Source of the DNA: JAHEEL01 sp942491345
GTDB taxonomy: Bacteria > Actinomycetota > Acidimicrobiia > Spongiisociales > UBA5794
Length of the DNA stretch: 64,000 nt
Direction: 5' to 3'
Assembly (NCBI GenBank): GCA_942491345.1
Contig: CALOAN010000036.1
Span: forward strand, 124,001-188,000
The position numbers and the translations under genes were made by a program. Shown in pieces: positions 25,453 to 34,346 of this stretch; the stretch's first letter is position 1, and each line of letters starts with the position of its first letter. The notes under the pieces are model-generated. The model was not told the DNA's origin. It saw only the letters and a program-made list of their open reading frames with translations, and searched no databases.

Positions 25453-27621
25453 TCAAATCCGACCGAAGCGGCGAAGCCTCAATGAGTTCGTGACCACCGA
25501 TACCGATGAGAACGCCATGGCGGCGGCGGCGATCATTGGGTTGAGAAAGCCGAGCGCCGCAAGCGGAATGGCAGCGGTGTTGTACGCGAACGCCCAGAAG
25601 AGGTTCTGCTTGATCGTGCGGAACGTGGCTCGTGCGAGCCCGAGCGCCGTCACAGCGAGCCGCGGGTCGCCGGACATGAGCACAACGTCGCCTGCCTCGA
25701 TCGCGACATCGGTCCCCGATCCAACTGCCATCCCGAGGTCGGCTCGTGTGAGCGCGGGAGCGTCGTTGATTCCGTCGCCGACGAAGGCGACCGAGCGTCC
25801 GGAGGTTTGGAGGCGGCTGACTTCGTCGGCCTTCCCAGCAGGCAACACGCCGGCGATGACCCGTGAGATACCCACCTGTGTCGCGATCTCTTCTGCGGTG
25901 CGAGTGTTGTCGCCGGTCAGCATCGCGACCTCAACCTTGAGATCGTGGAGTTCGGCGACCGCAGCTTTCGAGGAGGCTCTCACCGTGTCGGCGACCCCGA
26001 GCGCACCGCGAACGGCGCCGTCCCACGCGACGAGGAATGCCGTATGTCCCGCGCTCTCGATTCGTTCCATCGCCTCTGCGTCCCGTTTCGGGACGTCGAT
26101 ACCGAGTTCGTTCATCAACAGCGGACGCCCAACTGCAACGCTGACTCCTTCGACCGTGCCCTCCACGCCGAGCCCTTGCCGGGCGACGAAGCTATCGACG
26201 GGTTGCAGGGTGGCGTCTCGTTCTTCGGCGCCGAGCGCCACGGCCATGCCGATCGGATGCTCAGACGCTGCCTCGACGGAGCCGACGAGGGTGAGGAAGC
26301 GATCGATCGGCTCTTCGGTCTCGATCGTGGTGAGCGTCATCGCACCGCGGGTGAGCGTGCCCGTCTTGTCGAAGACGACGGTATCGATCGCTTTCGCCCG
26401 TTCGAAGACCTCTGCCGACTTGAACAACACGCCCTGTTCGGCTCCCCTGGCCGAGCCCACCATGATGGCGGTCGGCGTCGCCAGTCCCATCGCACAGGGG
26501 CAAGCGATGATGAGAACAGCGACCGCACTGCGCATGGCGCTGGTGATGTCGCCGTCGAAGATCATCCACGCAGCGAACGTCACGATGGCGATTCCGATCA
26601 CGACCGGCACGAACACTCCGCTGACTTGGTCGGCAAGGCGTTGCACCGGGGCCTTCGACGCTTGTGCCTCCTCCACGAGTTTGACGATCTGGGCGAGCGC
26701 CGTGTTCCCGCCGAGGCGCGTCACCTCGATTTCGAGGCGACCCTGCTGGTTGATCGTTGCACCAAAGACGTCGTCCCCCACCGACTTGTCGACCGCCGCC
26801 GACTCGCCGGTGAGCATCGATTCATCCACCGACGATGCTCCCGCGATGATCTGACCGTCGGTCGGGATCTTCTCGCCCGGCCGAACGACAACAACAGACC
26901 CGATCGCGAGATCATCGAGGTCGACCATCTCCTCGGTGTCACCCCGGCGAACCCGCGCCTGCTTTGCGCCGAGTTCGAGCAGGCTCGTGATCGCGTGTGA
27001 CGCCCGGCCTTTCGCCCGTGCCTCGAAGTAGCGACCGAGCAGGATGAGCGTCGCGATCATCGCTGCCGTCTCGAAGAACACCGGGTAGCCGGCGAAGACT
27101 GCCCACACCGAGTAGGCCCACGCCGTTACGGTGCCGACCGAGACCAGCGTGTCCATGGCTGGGCTGAGCGATGTGATCTGCTTTCGCGCCGCCGTGTGGA
27201 ACTGGCGGCCGTACCAGAAGACGACCACGGTTGTGAGCACACCCTGGACGATCTCCGACCACAGGGCGTCCGGGCCCGCCATGGCGAGGATCATCACCGG
27301 GACGGTCAGGATGGAGGCACCGATCAGGTTCCTCTTCTGGAAGGCGACTTCCTGGTCGTATCGTTCGGTCAGCGACCGGCGGTCCTCACCTTCGGCGAAC
27401 GGCGTGATTTCGTACCCGAGCTTCTCGATTGCGCTTTGAAGGCCTTCGATGTCGACGGTTCCGGGATCCACAACCGCCCGAGCCTCCTGGCCCGCGAAGT
27501 TCACGACCGCCGACTCAACTCCATCCTGTCGCCCGAGAACCCGTTCGATGCGCAACGCACAAGAGGCACACGTCATACCCTCGACATCGAATGAGATAGT
27601 GTCGGGTTGGGCCGGGCTCAC
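25453..27621 (-). CDS. copA: copper-translocating P-type ATPase
   Basis: 722-aa P1B-type ATPase. One N-terminal metal-binding domain carries GMTCASC; the membrane CPC motif is in IACPCAMGLATPT (near residue 374), the phosphorylated Asp in DKTGTLT (near 415), and EHPIGMA supplies the His-Pro pair. It exports Cu(I) from the cytoplasm. The GTG start follows the CopZ-like gene by 6 bp, and the MBL/rhodanese gene follows it, giving a copper/persulfide operon. Confidence 0.96.
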   Translation of the reverse strand: MSPAQPDTISFDVEGMTCASCALRIERVLGRQDGVESAVVNFAGQEARAVVDPGTVDIEGLQSAIEKLGYEITPFAEGEDRRSLTERYDQEVAFQKRNLIGASILTVPVMILAMAGPDALWSEIVQGVLTTVVVFWYGRQFHTAARKQITSLSPAMDTLVSVGTVTAWAYSVWAVFAGYPVFFETAAMIATLILLGRYFEARAKGRASHAITSLLELGAKQARVRRGDTEEMVDLDDLAIGSVVVVRPGEKIPTDGQIIAGASSVDESMLTGESAAVDKSVGDDVFGATINQQGRLEIEVTRLGGNTALAQIVKLVEEAQASKAPVQRLADQVSGVFVPVVIGIAIVTFAAWMIFDGDITSAMRSAVAVLIIACPCAMGLATPTAIMVGSARGAEQGVLFKSAEVFERAKAIDTVVFDKTGTLTRGAMTLTTIETEEPIDRFLTLVGSVEAASEHPIGMAVALGAEERDATLQPVDSFVARQGLGVEGTVEGVSVAVGRPLLMNELGIDVPKRDAEAMERIESAGHTAFLVAWDGAVRGALGVADTVRASSKAAVAELHDLKVEVAMLTGDNTRTAEEIATQVGISRVIAGVLPAGKADEVSRLQTSGRSVAFVGDGINDAPALTRADLGMAVGSGTDVAIEAGDVVLMSGDPRLAVTALGLARATFRTIKQNLFWAFAYNTAAIPLAALGFLNPMIAAAAMAFSSVSVVTNSLRLRRFGRI

Positions 27622-27627
27622 TCTGTA

Positions 27628-27843
27628 TCAGGCCTGATCCGGGACTTCGTATCCGACATCCTCGATCGCCGTCACGATCGTGTTCAGCGTCGCGTCGGTA
27701 CCGTCGTAGTCGAGATGGACGGTTCGCTCTTCGATCTGAACCTCGACATTGTCAACGCCGTCGAGTGGCGAGACGGCCGCCTCGATCGCCGACTTGCAGT
27801 GCCCGCACGAAATCTCGGGCACATTCAACGTACGGCTGGTCAT
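27628..27843 (-). CDS. copZ: CopZ-like copper chaperone (HMA domain)
   Basis: 71-aa single heavy-metal-associated domain with ISCGHCKSAIE as the CxxC metal site and DVGYEVP at the C-terminus. It delivers Cu(I) to the adjacent ATPase. ATG at 27843 has GGAGAG just upstream; an in-frame start at 27882 lacks one. First gene of the copper operon. No CsoR-type repressor gene is visible beside it. Confidence 0.92.
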   Translation of the reverse strand: MTSRTLNVPEISCGHCKSAIEAAVSPLDGVDNVEVQIEERTVHLDYDGTDATLNTIVTAIEDVGYEVPDQA

Positions 27844-27942
27844 GGGCTCTCCTTCATCGTCGCTGTCAACCGAGCGTATCAATAGCCCGACCCTTGTGAA
27901 ACGGGTTTCGAGGCTCGTCTATTTCGTGCGGTGGGGCGCGTG

Positions 27943-28746
27943 CTACTTCAGGAGCAACACACCGATGCGACGGGCCGTGATCATCGACCCCACAATGCCC
28001 CACGCTGCGAGGTAGGCGATGTTGATGAGCATCGTCCATTCGAGGATTCCGAGCGTGAGGCCGCGGATCAACACCACGCCGTGATAGAGAGGCGAGACCC
28101 ACGTCACGATCTGGATGAACTCCGGGTAGACGTCGATCGGATAGAACGTCGCTGAGAAGAGGAAGAGCGGCAGCGTCACGAGCGTGACGAGGTCGAGGTC
28201 CTGCCACGTCCTCATGTAGGTCGTGGCGGCGACACCCGCGGCACCGAACGCGAAGCCGATGAGGATGGCGGCCGGGAGGGCGAGGATCCCGTACGGCGAC
28301 TCGATGAGGCCCATGACCGCCATCACGAGAAGGAACGCCAGGGAGTAGATGGAGCCGCGAGCCAGCGACCAGGCGATCTCGCCGGTGGCCACATCCCGAG
28401 CCTGGAGCGGGGTGGCGAGGATCCCGTCGTAGATCTTGCCGTACTTCAGCTTGAAGAACATGTTCGTCGACTCGTAGATGGCGCCGTTCATCGCAGACGC
28501 CGCCAGCATCGCCGGGGCCAGAAATGCGGTGTAGTCGACGGGTATCCCTGCCACCACCGGATCACCGGCGAGTTGGCCGATCCCGACACCGATCGCCAGG
28601 AGGTAGAAGACCGGGTCGAAGAAGCCGGAGAGGAAGACCGGCCAGAACGCCTTGGTGGCCATGAGGTTTCGTTCGACGAGGTACTTCCCCCGCCACCTGC
28701 GGGGCAGGGGAGGAACCACCCTCGTGAGCAGTGGCCCGGTGGTCAT
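27943..28746 (-). CDS. ABC-2 type transporter permease
   Basis: 267-aa membrane protein with six hydrophobic segments in the DrrB/NodJ arrangement; YESTNMFFKLKYGKIYDGIL is the conserved cytoplasmic loop and LFLFSATFYPID lies before the last pair. It overlaps the upstream permease as ATGA. Together with that permease and the ATPase it forms an exporter; the substrate could be a lipid, polysaccharide or drug. Confidence 0.9.
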   Translation of the reverse strand: MTTGPLLTRVVPPLPRRWRGKYLVERNLMATKAFWPVFLSGFFDPVFYLLAIGVGIGQLAGDPVVAGIPVDYTAFLAPAMLAASAMNGAIYESTNMFFKLKYGKIYDGILATPLQARDVATGEIAWSLARGSIYSLAFLLVMAVMGLIESPYGILALPAAILIGFAFGAAGVAATTYMRTWQDLDLVTLVTLPLFLFSATFYPIDVYPEFIQIVTWVSPLYHGVVLIRGLTLGILEWTMLINIAYLAAWGIVGSMITARRIGVLLLK

Positions 28747-29519
28747 GGTGTGAGACGCTTCCTGAACGGGCTGACGGAGAGTGCGATCCCTGCAACGATC
28801 CAGGCCAGGAGGTAGAGGACGCTGATCCACCACGCGATGGGCGGTTCTGTCCCAACCACGATCGCTCGACTCAGTTCGACCCCGTGATACATCGGAGTTG
28901 CGAGCGCGACCGCCTGGAGCCAGCCGGGAAGCTGGGTGATCGGGAAGAAGGCTCCCGAAAACAAGAACATCGGGATGACGACCAATCGAAAGTACAGGGG
29001 GAGCCCCCCCTCGTCCTTGAGCCTCGCGGTGAACGCGGTTGTCACGGCTGCCATCCCGAGGCCGACGAGCAGCGCCGGGCCGACGGCGAGAAGCGACTGC
29101 CCCAACGGGGCGATTCTGAATGCAGTCATGACGAGGGCGAAGACGATCGACACCATGAGGACGCGCGCCCCGGACCACAACATGTGGCCGTAGACGAGAC
29201 CGGAGATGCTGATCGGGGTGGCGAGCCGTGCGTGGTAGGTCTTGAGCCACTTGATTCCTGCCATCACCTTCCATGCGCCCTCACTGGCGCCGGTCTGCAT
29301 CGCTGTCGCGACCAGGAGCCCGGGGGCGATGAATGTCAGATAGGTGACACCCTCGACGCCCTCCGGCAGGTTTGCATCGACGAGAGAACCGAGGCCTAGG
29401 CCCATTGCCGCGAGATAGAGGACGGGGTTGAGGAAGCTCGAGAAGACCGAGGCTCGCCATGTGCGGCGGTACACGCGGGCCTCGGACTCGAAGACGCGAA
29501 GTGCAAGCGGAGTGGCCAT
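28743..29519 (-). CDS. ABC-2 type transporter permease
   Basis: 258-aa paralogue of the following permease with the same loop pattern (ASEGAWKVMAGIKWLKTYHA) and MFLFSGAFFPITQLP. Six hydrophobic segments are present. Two different permeases with one ATPase suggest a heterodimeric membrane channel. The start overlaps the ATPase stop by one base. Confidence 0.9.
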   Translation of the reverse strand: MATPLALRVFESEARVYRRTWRASVFSSFLNPVLYLAAMGLGLGSLVDANLPEGVEGVTYLTFIAPGLLVATAMQTGASEGAWKVMAGIKWLKTYHARLATPISISGLVYGHMLWSGARVLMVSIVFALVMTAFRIAPLGQSLLAVGPALLVGLGMAAVTTAFTARLKDEGGLPLYFRLVVIPMFLFSGAFFPITQLPGWLQAVALATPMYHGVELSRAIVVGTEPPIAWWISVLYLLAWIVAGIALSVSPFRKRLTP

Positions 29520-30442
29520 CAGTCGATGAGCGAACGGCCCGTCAAGCGGAGGAAGACGTCCTCCAGGGACGACCGCCTCGCCAGGATGGTCTCTGGCTCG
29601 AGCCCATCGGCCGTGACGCGAGAGATCGTCTCCTCGGCATCGTCGGTGTAGAGGAGCGCACGGTCGGCAAGGATCTCGGCCCGGGGAGCCAAGGACTCCA
29701 CGCGATCGGCCACATCATCCAAGACGCCCGGCGGGAATCGGATCTCGACGACTTCGCGCGGTGCGTACTCCTCGATCAGTGAACGCGGCGAACCCTCGGC
29801 AACGATCTTGGCCTTGTCCATGATCACGAGCCGGTCGCAAAGTTGTTCCGCCTCTTCCATGTAGTGGGTGGTGATGATGAGCGTCACCCCCTTCTGCTTG
29901 AGCCGGTAGAGCCGGTCCCAGAGGACGTGACGGGCCTGTGGGTCGAGCCCCGTCGTCGGCTCGTCGAGGATCAGCATGTCGGGCTCGTTGATCAGGCCGC
30001 GGGCGATCGTGAGCCGTCGTTTCATCCCGCCCGAGAGCGCGTCGACCTTCGACTTGCTCTTTTCGGTGAGCTGGACGAAGTCGAGGAGTTCATCGATACG
30101 GCCTCTGATGATCGCACGCGGTAGGTCGAAGTAGCGGCCGTACATCATCAGGTTGTCGTAGACCGTCAACTCCTCGTCGAGGTTGTCCTCCTGTGGGACC
30201 ACGCCCAGCCGGTCTCGCAGCTGCGGTCCTTGGTGTTCGGGGTCGAGGCCGAGAACCGAGAGCGAACCGCTCGTGATCGGGCTCACCGCCCCGATCATGC
30301 GCATGGTCGAAGTCTTGCCTGCGCCGTTGGGTCCGAGAAACCCGAACGACTCACCTTTCTCGACCGCGAAATCGATACCGTCGACGGCAACGAAGTCACC
30401 GAACTTCTTTGTCAGATCGTTCGCTTGGATCAAGGCAGGCAT
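29519..30442 (-). CDS. ABC transporter ATPase, DrrA-like
   Basis: 307-aa nucleotide-binding subunit: Walker A GPNGAGKTST, signature LSGGMKRRL, Walker B MLILDEPTTGLD, and a C-terminal extension (about 215-307) typical of daunorubicin-resistance-type ATPases. ATG at 30442 begins the conserved region; the frame is open to 30556 without support. It drives the two ABC-2 permeases downstream. Confidence 0.94.
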   Translation of the reverse strand: MPALIQANDLTKKFGDFVAVDGIDFAVEKGESFGFLGPNGAGKTSTMRMIGAVSPITSGSLSVLGLDPEHQGPQLRDRLGVVPQEDNLDEELTVYDNLMMYGRYFDLPRAIIRGRIDELLDFVQLTEKSKSKVDALSGGMKRRLTIARGLINEPDMLILDEPTTGLDPQARHVLWDRLYRLKQKGVTLIITTHYMEEAEQLCDRLVIMDKAKIVAEGSPRSLIEEYAPREVVEIRFPPGVLDDVADRVESLAPRAEILADRALLYTDDAEETISRVTADGLEPETILARRSSLEDVFLRLTGRSLID

Positions 30443-30577
30443 GAGTGTGTGAGGGTAATGACGGAAGAGCAGCTCCCGAGCGCAGCGAGGGCGGGAGGGG
30501 GTGGCCTGGGAGCTCGTGCCGCGCAGTTGAGCGTCGCCGCGGACCGCGACTCGCAATGCACGCAGCGGACTACGGCC

Positions 30578-31723
30578 TCAGCACGCTGCGCGCACGGTGG
30601 GGTACGGGTTCACGTAGGCGCCGCCTATGCGGCCCATGCCGAGGTGGAGGTGAGACACCGATGCGTTGCCCGTGGCGCCCATGTATCCGACGAGCTGCCC
30701 CTTGTTGACGCGTTCGCCGTTGCTCAGCCCGGAGGCGTAGCCGCTCAGGTGTGCGTAGTAGTAGAAGTTGCCGTCATCGGCATAGATGTATACCTGGCGG
30801 CCGCCCGCCGAGTGCCAGTTGAGTCGGACCTTGCCTGAGTTCATGGCGACGAGGGGTGTCCCCTGCGCACCAGACATGTCCACACCCTTGTGCGTGCGGC
30901 CGCCGGGTCGAGAAGCGCCCCATGTGTCGATGAACCACGTGTTGCCGGCAACGGGACACACAACGCCTGCTGTGGTCACTGCCGGAAGGCCCGCGGCGGC
31001 GGAGCTACTTGCCGCACCGGCTGAGTTGTTCGCGGCCCGAGCGGCGGCTGCTTCTGCCTCTCTACGCCGCGCCTCGGCCTCGGCCTGGCGACGCAACTCT
31101 GCCTGATACTCGGCGTACACGTCCTGGTATTTGTCCTGGGCGTAGGCGAACACGGCATCGGCCTTCTCTCGGGCAACCGAGAGGCGCTCGACGACCGCTA
31201 CTTGCTTCTCTTCGAGGATTTGAACCTCAGCCCGCTTCTCGGCGATCTCGACCTTCAGCCGATCGTTCTCCCGGTTGACGGCTGTGAGGAGGTCGAGTGA
31301 GGCGAGGTCACGGTCGGTGGCTTGGCCGATGAGTGTCTGGCTGGTCAGGAGGTCCTGGATCGAGCCTGCCGTGAACGCCGCCGTAACGAGGCCGGTCCCG
31401 GAGTTCGTGTAGGCCTCTACGACGACCTCCTGCGCGTTGGCCCGGAGTTCTTCGACCTGTTCGTCGAATTCGGTGATCTGCCGTTCGAGGCGACTGATGG
31501 TGTAGTTGAGCTCCTGAAGCTCGGCTTCGATGCCCTCGAGTTCACTGATCGCGGACCCGACCGCCTGGTTGGCGTCCATGAGATCCTGGTACGCCTGTTC
31601 TTTGGCGGCTTCGGCTCTCTCGACGTCCTGTTTGGTCTGTGCACCGGCAGGAATAGGGGCAACCAACAGGAGTGCGAGGAGCAGGACGACGATGACCGAC
31701 TTGGTCGTGATCGATACTGGCAT
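30578..31723 (-). CDS. secreted M23 metallopeptidase with N-terminal coiled coil
   Basis: 381-aa exported murein-hydrolase-like protein. A signal peptide (about 1-28, ending PAGAQ) is followed by long coiled coils (about 35-225), an Ala-rich linker and an M23 domain (about 255-381). The zinc ligands are in RTHKGVDMSG and HLHLGM, so the peptidase domain looks active, unlike EnvC/NlpD activators that lack them. It probably cuts peptidoglycan cross-links during growth or division. It stands 135 bp upstream of the ABC ATPase on the same strand. Confidence 0.92.
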   Translation of the reverse strand: MPVSITTKSVIVVLLLALLLVAPIPAGAQTKQDVERAEAAKEQAYQDLMDANQAVGSAISELEGIEAELQELNYTISRLERQITEFDEQVEELRANAQEVVVEAYTNSGTGLVTAAFTAGSIQDLLTSQTLIGQATDRDLASLDLLTAVNRENDRLKVEIAEKRAEVQILEEKQVAVVERLSVAREKADAVFAYAQDKYQDVYAEYQAELRRQAEAEARRREAEAAAARAANNSAGAASSSAAAGLPAVTTAGVVCPVAGNTWFIDTWGASRPGGRTHKGVDMSGAQGTPLVAMNSGKVRLNWHSAGGRQVYIYADDGNFYYYAHLSGYASGLSNGERVNKGQLVGYMGATGNASVSHLHLGMGRIGGAYVNPYPTVRAAC

Positions 31724-31894
31724 TCGATGCTTCAGGCTAGACCCGAAGGGCCGGTAGTCGCCAGACGAGGGATGTCGCGAGCGGCGGATTTCGCGCCCTC
31801 GGCCGATGCGTGGCAGGGGAGGTCAGGGCGGGTCCGAGGCGCAGAATGGCAACGCTGGGCAGTACGATCAGCATGATGACCTGTCGAGAGTTCC

Positions 31895-32311
31895 ATGGCC
31901 AGCGGTAACGTCTCATTCGCTCCACGCCGCGCGTCGGTCGGGCGGACGACGGCTGGTCTCCTCGCGCTCGGCTACCCCCTCCTCATGGTGGTGTTGGCGA
32001 TCAACGTCGGATTCCACGAGCCGGGCGATCTACAGGATTTTGCGACGAGCTTCATCGCAGCCGTGATGTTCGTGATCGCACTTCCGACCACATGGTTTCT
32101 CTCATTCGACTTCATCGAGGTCTCGCGCACGACGGTGGTCCTCTTCGGACTCGTGACGAGCCTTCCCGTCTGGTACATCCTCGGCACCTCCCTTGCCGTT
32201 CGATCGGAGAACTGGGGTCGGTGGTTCCGCCTGTACGTGACCGTCGCGATGGCATGGACGCTGGGGAACCTGTTGATTCTTGCCGTCGTCGGAGCGCTGG
32301 AAGGGAGCTAG
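31895..32311 (+). CDS. small polytopic membrane protein, unknown
   Basis: 138-aa protein with four hydrophobic segments (about residues 19-38, 50-70, 80-100, 112-134). No known family is recognised. GAGAG lies 6 nt before the ATG. It is transcribed away from the M23 peptidase gene and is followed at once by a tandem-repeat region. Confidence 0.6.
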   Translation: MASGNVSFAPRRASVGRTTAGLLALGYPLLMVVLAINVGFHEPGDLQDFATSFIAAVMFVIALPTTWFLSFDFIEVSRTTVVLFGLVTSLPVWYILGTSLAVRSENWGRWFRLYVTVAMAWTLGNLLILAVVGALEGS

Positions 32312-32312
32312 A

Positions 32313-32390
32313 CGAAAGACACGAGACACGAGATCCGAGACACGAGATCCGAGACACGACATCCGAGAATGTCTCATGTCTCATGTCTCG
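32313..32390. repeat. 14-bp tandem repeats facing ATGTCTC repeats
   Basis: Three direct copies of GAGACACGAGATCC occur at 32323-32336, 32337-32350 and 32351-32364 (the last with one change). They are followed by three copies of ATGTCTC (32369-32389). GAGACA and TGTCTC are complementary, so the region can fold into several alternative hairpins. It lies between convergent genes and may act as a terminator. An 18-bp piece recurs at 58.1 kb. Confidence 0.85.
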
Positions 32391-32442
32391 CTACCGCTTG
32401 CGTCGCGCGGCGGGTGAGCAGTGTGGGTGCGGCGTCCGACGA

Positions 32443-33444
32443 CTAGAACAGCTGGGGTCGGAACAGCTCGTCGTGTCGGCTGATCGCATAGCGGTCGGTC
32501 ATGCCGGCGACGAAGTCGATCACCTGGGTGAGGGTGTCGGCGTCGTCGTGGCGGTAGGAATCCGCGATCTCCGCCGGATGAGCCACGTAGTACTCGACGA
32601 GGTTGCGAATGATCTCCCGTGCTCTGCGGCGTTGCGGCTCAACTTCGGCACGCAAGTAGACCCGTTCGAACATGAAGTCTCTGAGTTGCAGCATCACGGC
32701 GAGGGTGTGTTCATCCATTGAGATCTCGTCGCGTTCCATCGATGTGTTGATCACCGACGTGATCAACCTGTCGACCCAGTCGCTACCTGGAACACCCAGT
32801 GTCTCGAGCGTGGCGGGAGGGAAGTCGGTTGGTCTCAGCACCCCCGCCCGAATTGCGTCGAGTGCGTCGTGTGACAGGTAGGCGATGCGGTCGGCAAACC
32901 GAACGATGCCACCTTCGGGTGTACGCGCCGGCACTTCCACCTTCCATGGATGGGCCCTGACGCCGTCGAGGACCTCTGCCGTCAAGTTCAGCGGTTCGAG
33001 AACATCGAAGATGCGGACCGATTGGTCGGAATGCCGCCATTCGCCTTTGACGAACTCGCTCAGCGCGTCTTCGCCGGTGTGGCCGAATGGTGAGTGACCG
33101 ACATCATGGCCGAGGCATGTGGCCTCGGTCAATGCAGGATTCAGGCTGAGCCCTCGTGCGATAGCGACACCGACCTGGGTGACCTGGAGGGTGTGCGTCA
33201 GGCGGGTGACATAGTGATCGCCCTCCGGATTCATGAAGACTTGCGTCTTGTGTTTGAGACGGCGGAAGGCCTTGGAGTGGAGAATGCGATCGCGGTCTCG
33301 CTCGAAGCAGGTTCTCCATGGATCGGGCTCCTCGGGGACGGCGCGACCGGCCGAGTCCGATGCGAGGGTGGCGCCGGGTGCGAGGGTTTGCCCCTCCTGA
33401 ATCTCCGTCAGCAACCGGTCCCGAAGAACGAACTTGCCGGTCAA
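32443..33444 (-). CDS. dGTPase-like deoxynucleoside triphosphate triphosphohydrolase
   Basis: 333-aa HD-domain enzyme of the dGTPase family, which removes triphosphate from dNTPs. RLTHTLQV gives the first His, GHDVGHSPFGHTGE the HD pair, and FADRIAYLSHD the last metal ligand. The TTG start overlaps the upstream phnE stop as TTGA, so it is read as the last gene of the phosphonate transporter operon. A start a few codons further in is also possible. Confidence 0.92.
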   Translation of the reverse strand: MTGKFVLRDRLLTEIQEGQTLAPGATLASDSAGRAVPEEPDPWRTCFERDRDRILHSKAFRRLKHKTQVFMNPEGDHYVTRLTHTLQVTQVGVAIARGLSLNPALTEATCLGHDVGHSPFGHTGEDALSEFVKGEWRHSDQSVRIFDVLEPLNLTAEVLDGVRAHPWKVEVPARTPEGGIVRFADRIAYLSHDALDAIRAGVLRPTDFPPATLETLGVPGSDWVDRLITSVINTSMERDEISMDEHTLAVMLQLRDFMFERVYLRAEVEPQRRRAREIIRNLVEYYVAHPAEIADSYRHDDADTLTQVIDFVAGMTDRYAISRHDELFRPQLF

Positions 33445-34346
33445 GTCTCGATCTCGATGCTGGGAGCCCGACCGGCGCCCGTGATGGCGATCATGCCTTT
33501 CGATACCAGGCTGGTCGACGGCTGGCCGGTGATGATCCTGCGACGGATCGACGAAGAAGCTGCATCAACCAAGAGAACAACCACGATGGTCGCAATCAAT
33601 GCTGCTCCGGCCTTCGGCCAGTCGGCTCGGAAGGACAGGCGTGCCACGATCTCAGCGCCGATGCCGCCGGCGCCGACAAGGCCGAGCACGGCCGAGGCAC
33701 GGATGTTGATCTCGAACCGGTACAACCAGTAGGCGACGATGGTCGGCATGGCCTGCGGGACGATGCCGTAGCGCATCTGCAACGCCAGGGTGCCGCCCGA
33801 GGCGCCGATCGCTTCGATTGGACCCTCGTCGACGCCTTCGATCACTTCGGATGACAGCTTGCCGAGTGTGCCGATGGAGTGAATGCCGATGGCCAGCGCA
33901 CCGGTGAAGGGTCCCAATCCGAACGGCACAATGAGAATGACGGCGAGGATCAGTTCCGGGAACGCCCGGATGCCGCTCAACAGACCCCGGGTCGGTATCG
34001 CGATCCATCGTGGTGCAACGTTGGTTGCAGCCATGAAGCTGAGCGGGAAAGAGAAAACGGCGCCGATCATCGTGCCGATCCACGCGATGTAGATCGACTC
34101 GAGGAGTTTCGCGACGATCCGGCCGCTGTCTGAGAAGTCCGGGGGGAACATCCCACTCAGCAGCGTCCAGATCTCGGCAGGTGCTCTCCAGATGCGAGCA
34201 GGAGAGATCTCGAGGCCGTTTACGGCCCAGATCAAGGGAATGATGATCGCAAATGCAACCACCCATCGCACGACCCGCGGTCCAACCGGCTCCTTCGGTC
34301 GAAGCTGCTGCATCTGCTGATCGGGGGTTAGGCCGGGCACGCTCAT
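33441..34346 (-). CDS. phnE: phosphonate-type ABC transporter permease
   Basis: 301-aa inner-membrane permease with about six hydrophobic segments. SGGTLALQMRYGIVPQAMPTI is the ATPase-contacting loop and NIRASAVLGLVGAGGIGAE the hallmark of PhnE proteins. ATG at 34346 overlaps the upstream permease stop (ATGA). Partner of the longer PhnE-like permease. Confidence 0.92.
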   Translation of the reverse strand: MSVPGLTPDQQMQQLRPKEPVGPRVVRWVVAFAIIIPLIWAVNGLEISPARIWRAPAEIWTLLSGMFPPDFSDSGRIVAKLLESIYIAWIGTMIGAVFSFPLSFMAATNVAPRWIAIPTRGLLSGIRAFPELILAVILIVPFGLGPFTGALAIGIHSIGTLGKLSSEVIEGVDEGPIEAIGASGGTLALQMRYGIVPQAMPTIVAYWLYRFEINIRASAVLGLVGAGGIGAEIVARLSFRADWPKAGAALIATIVVVLLVDAASSSIRRRIITGQPSTSLVSKGMIAITGAGRAPSIEIET

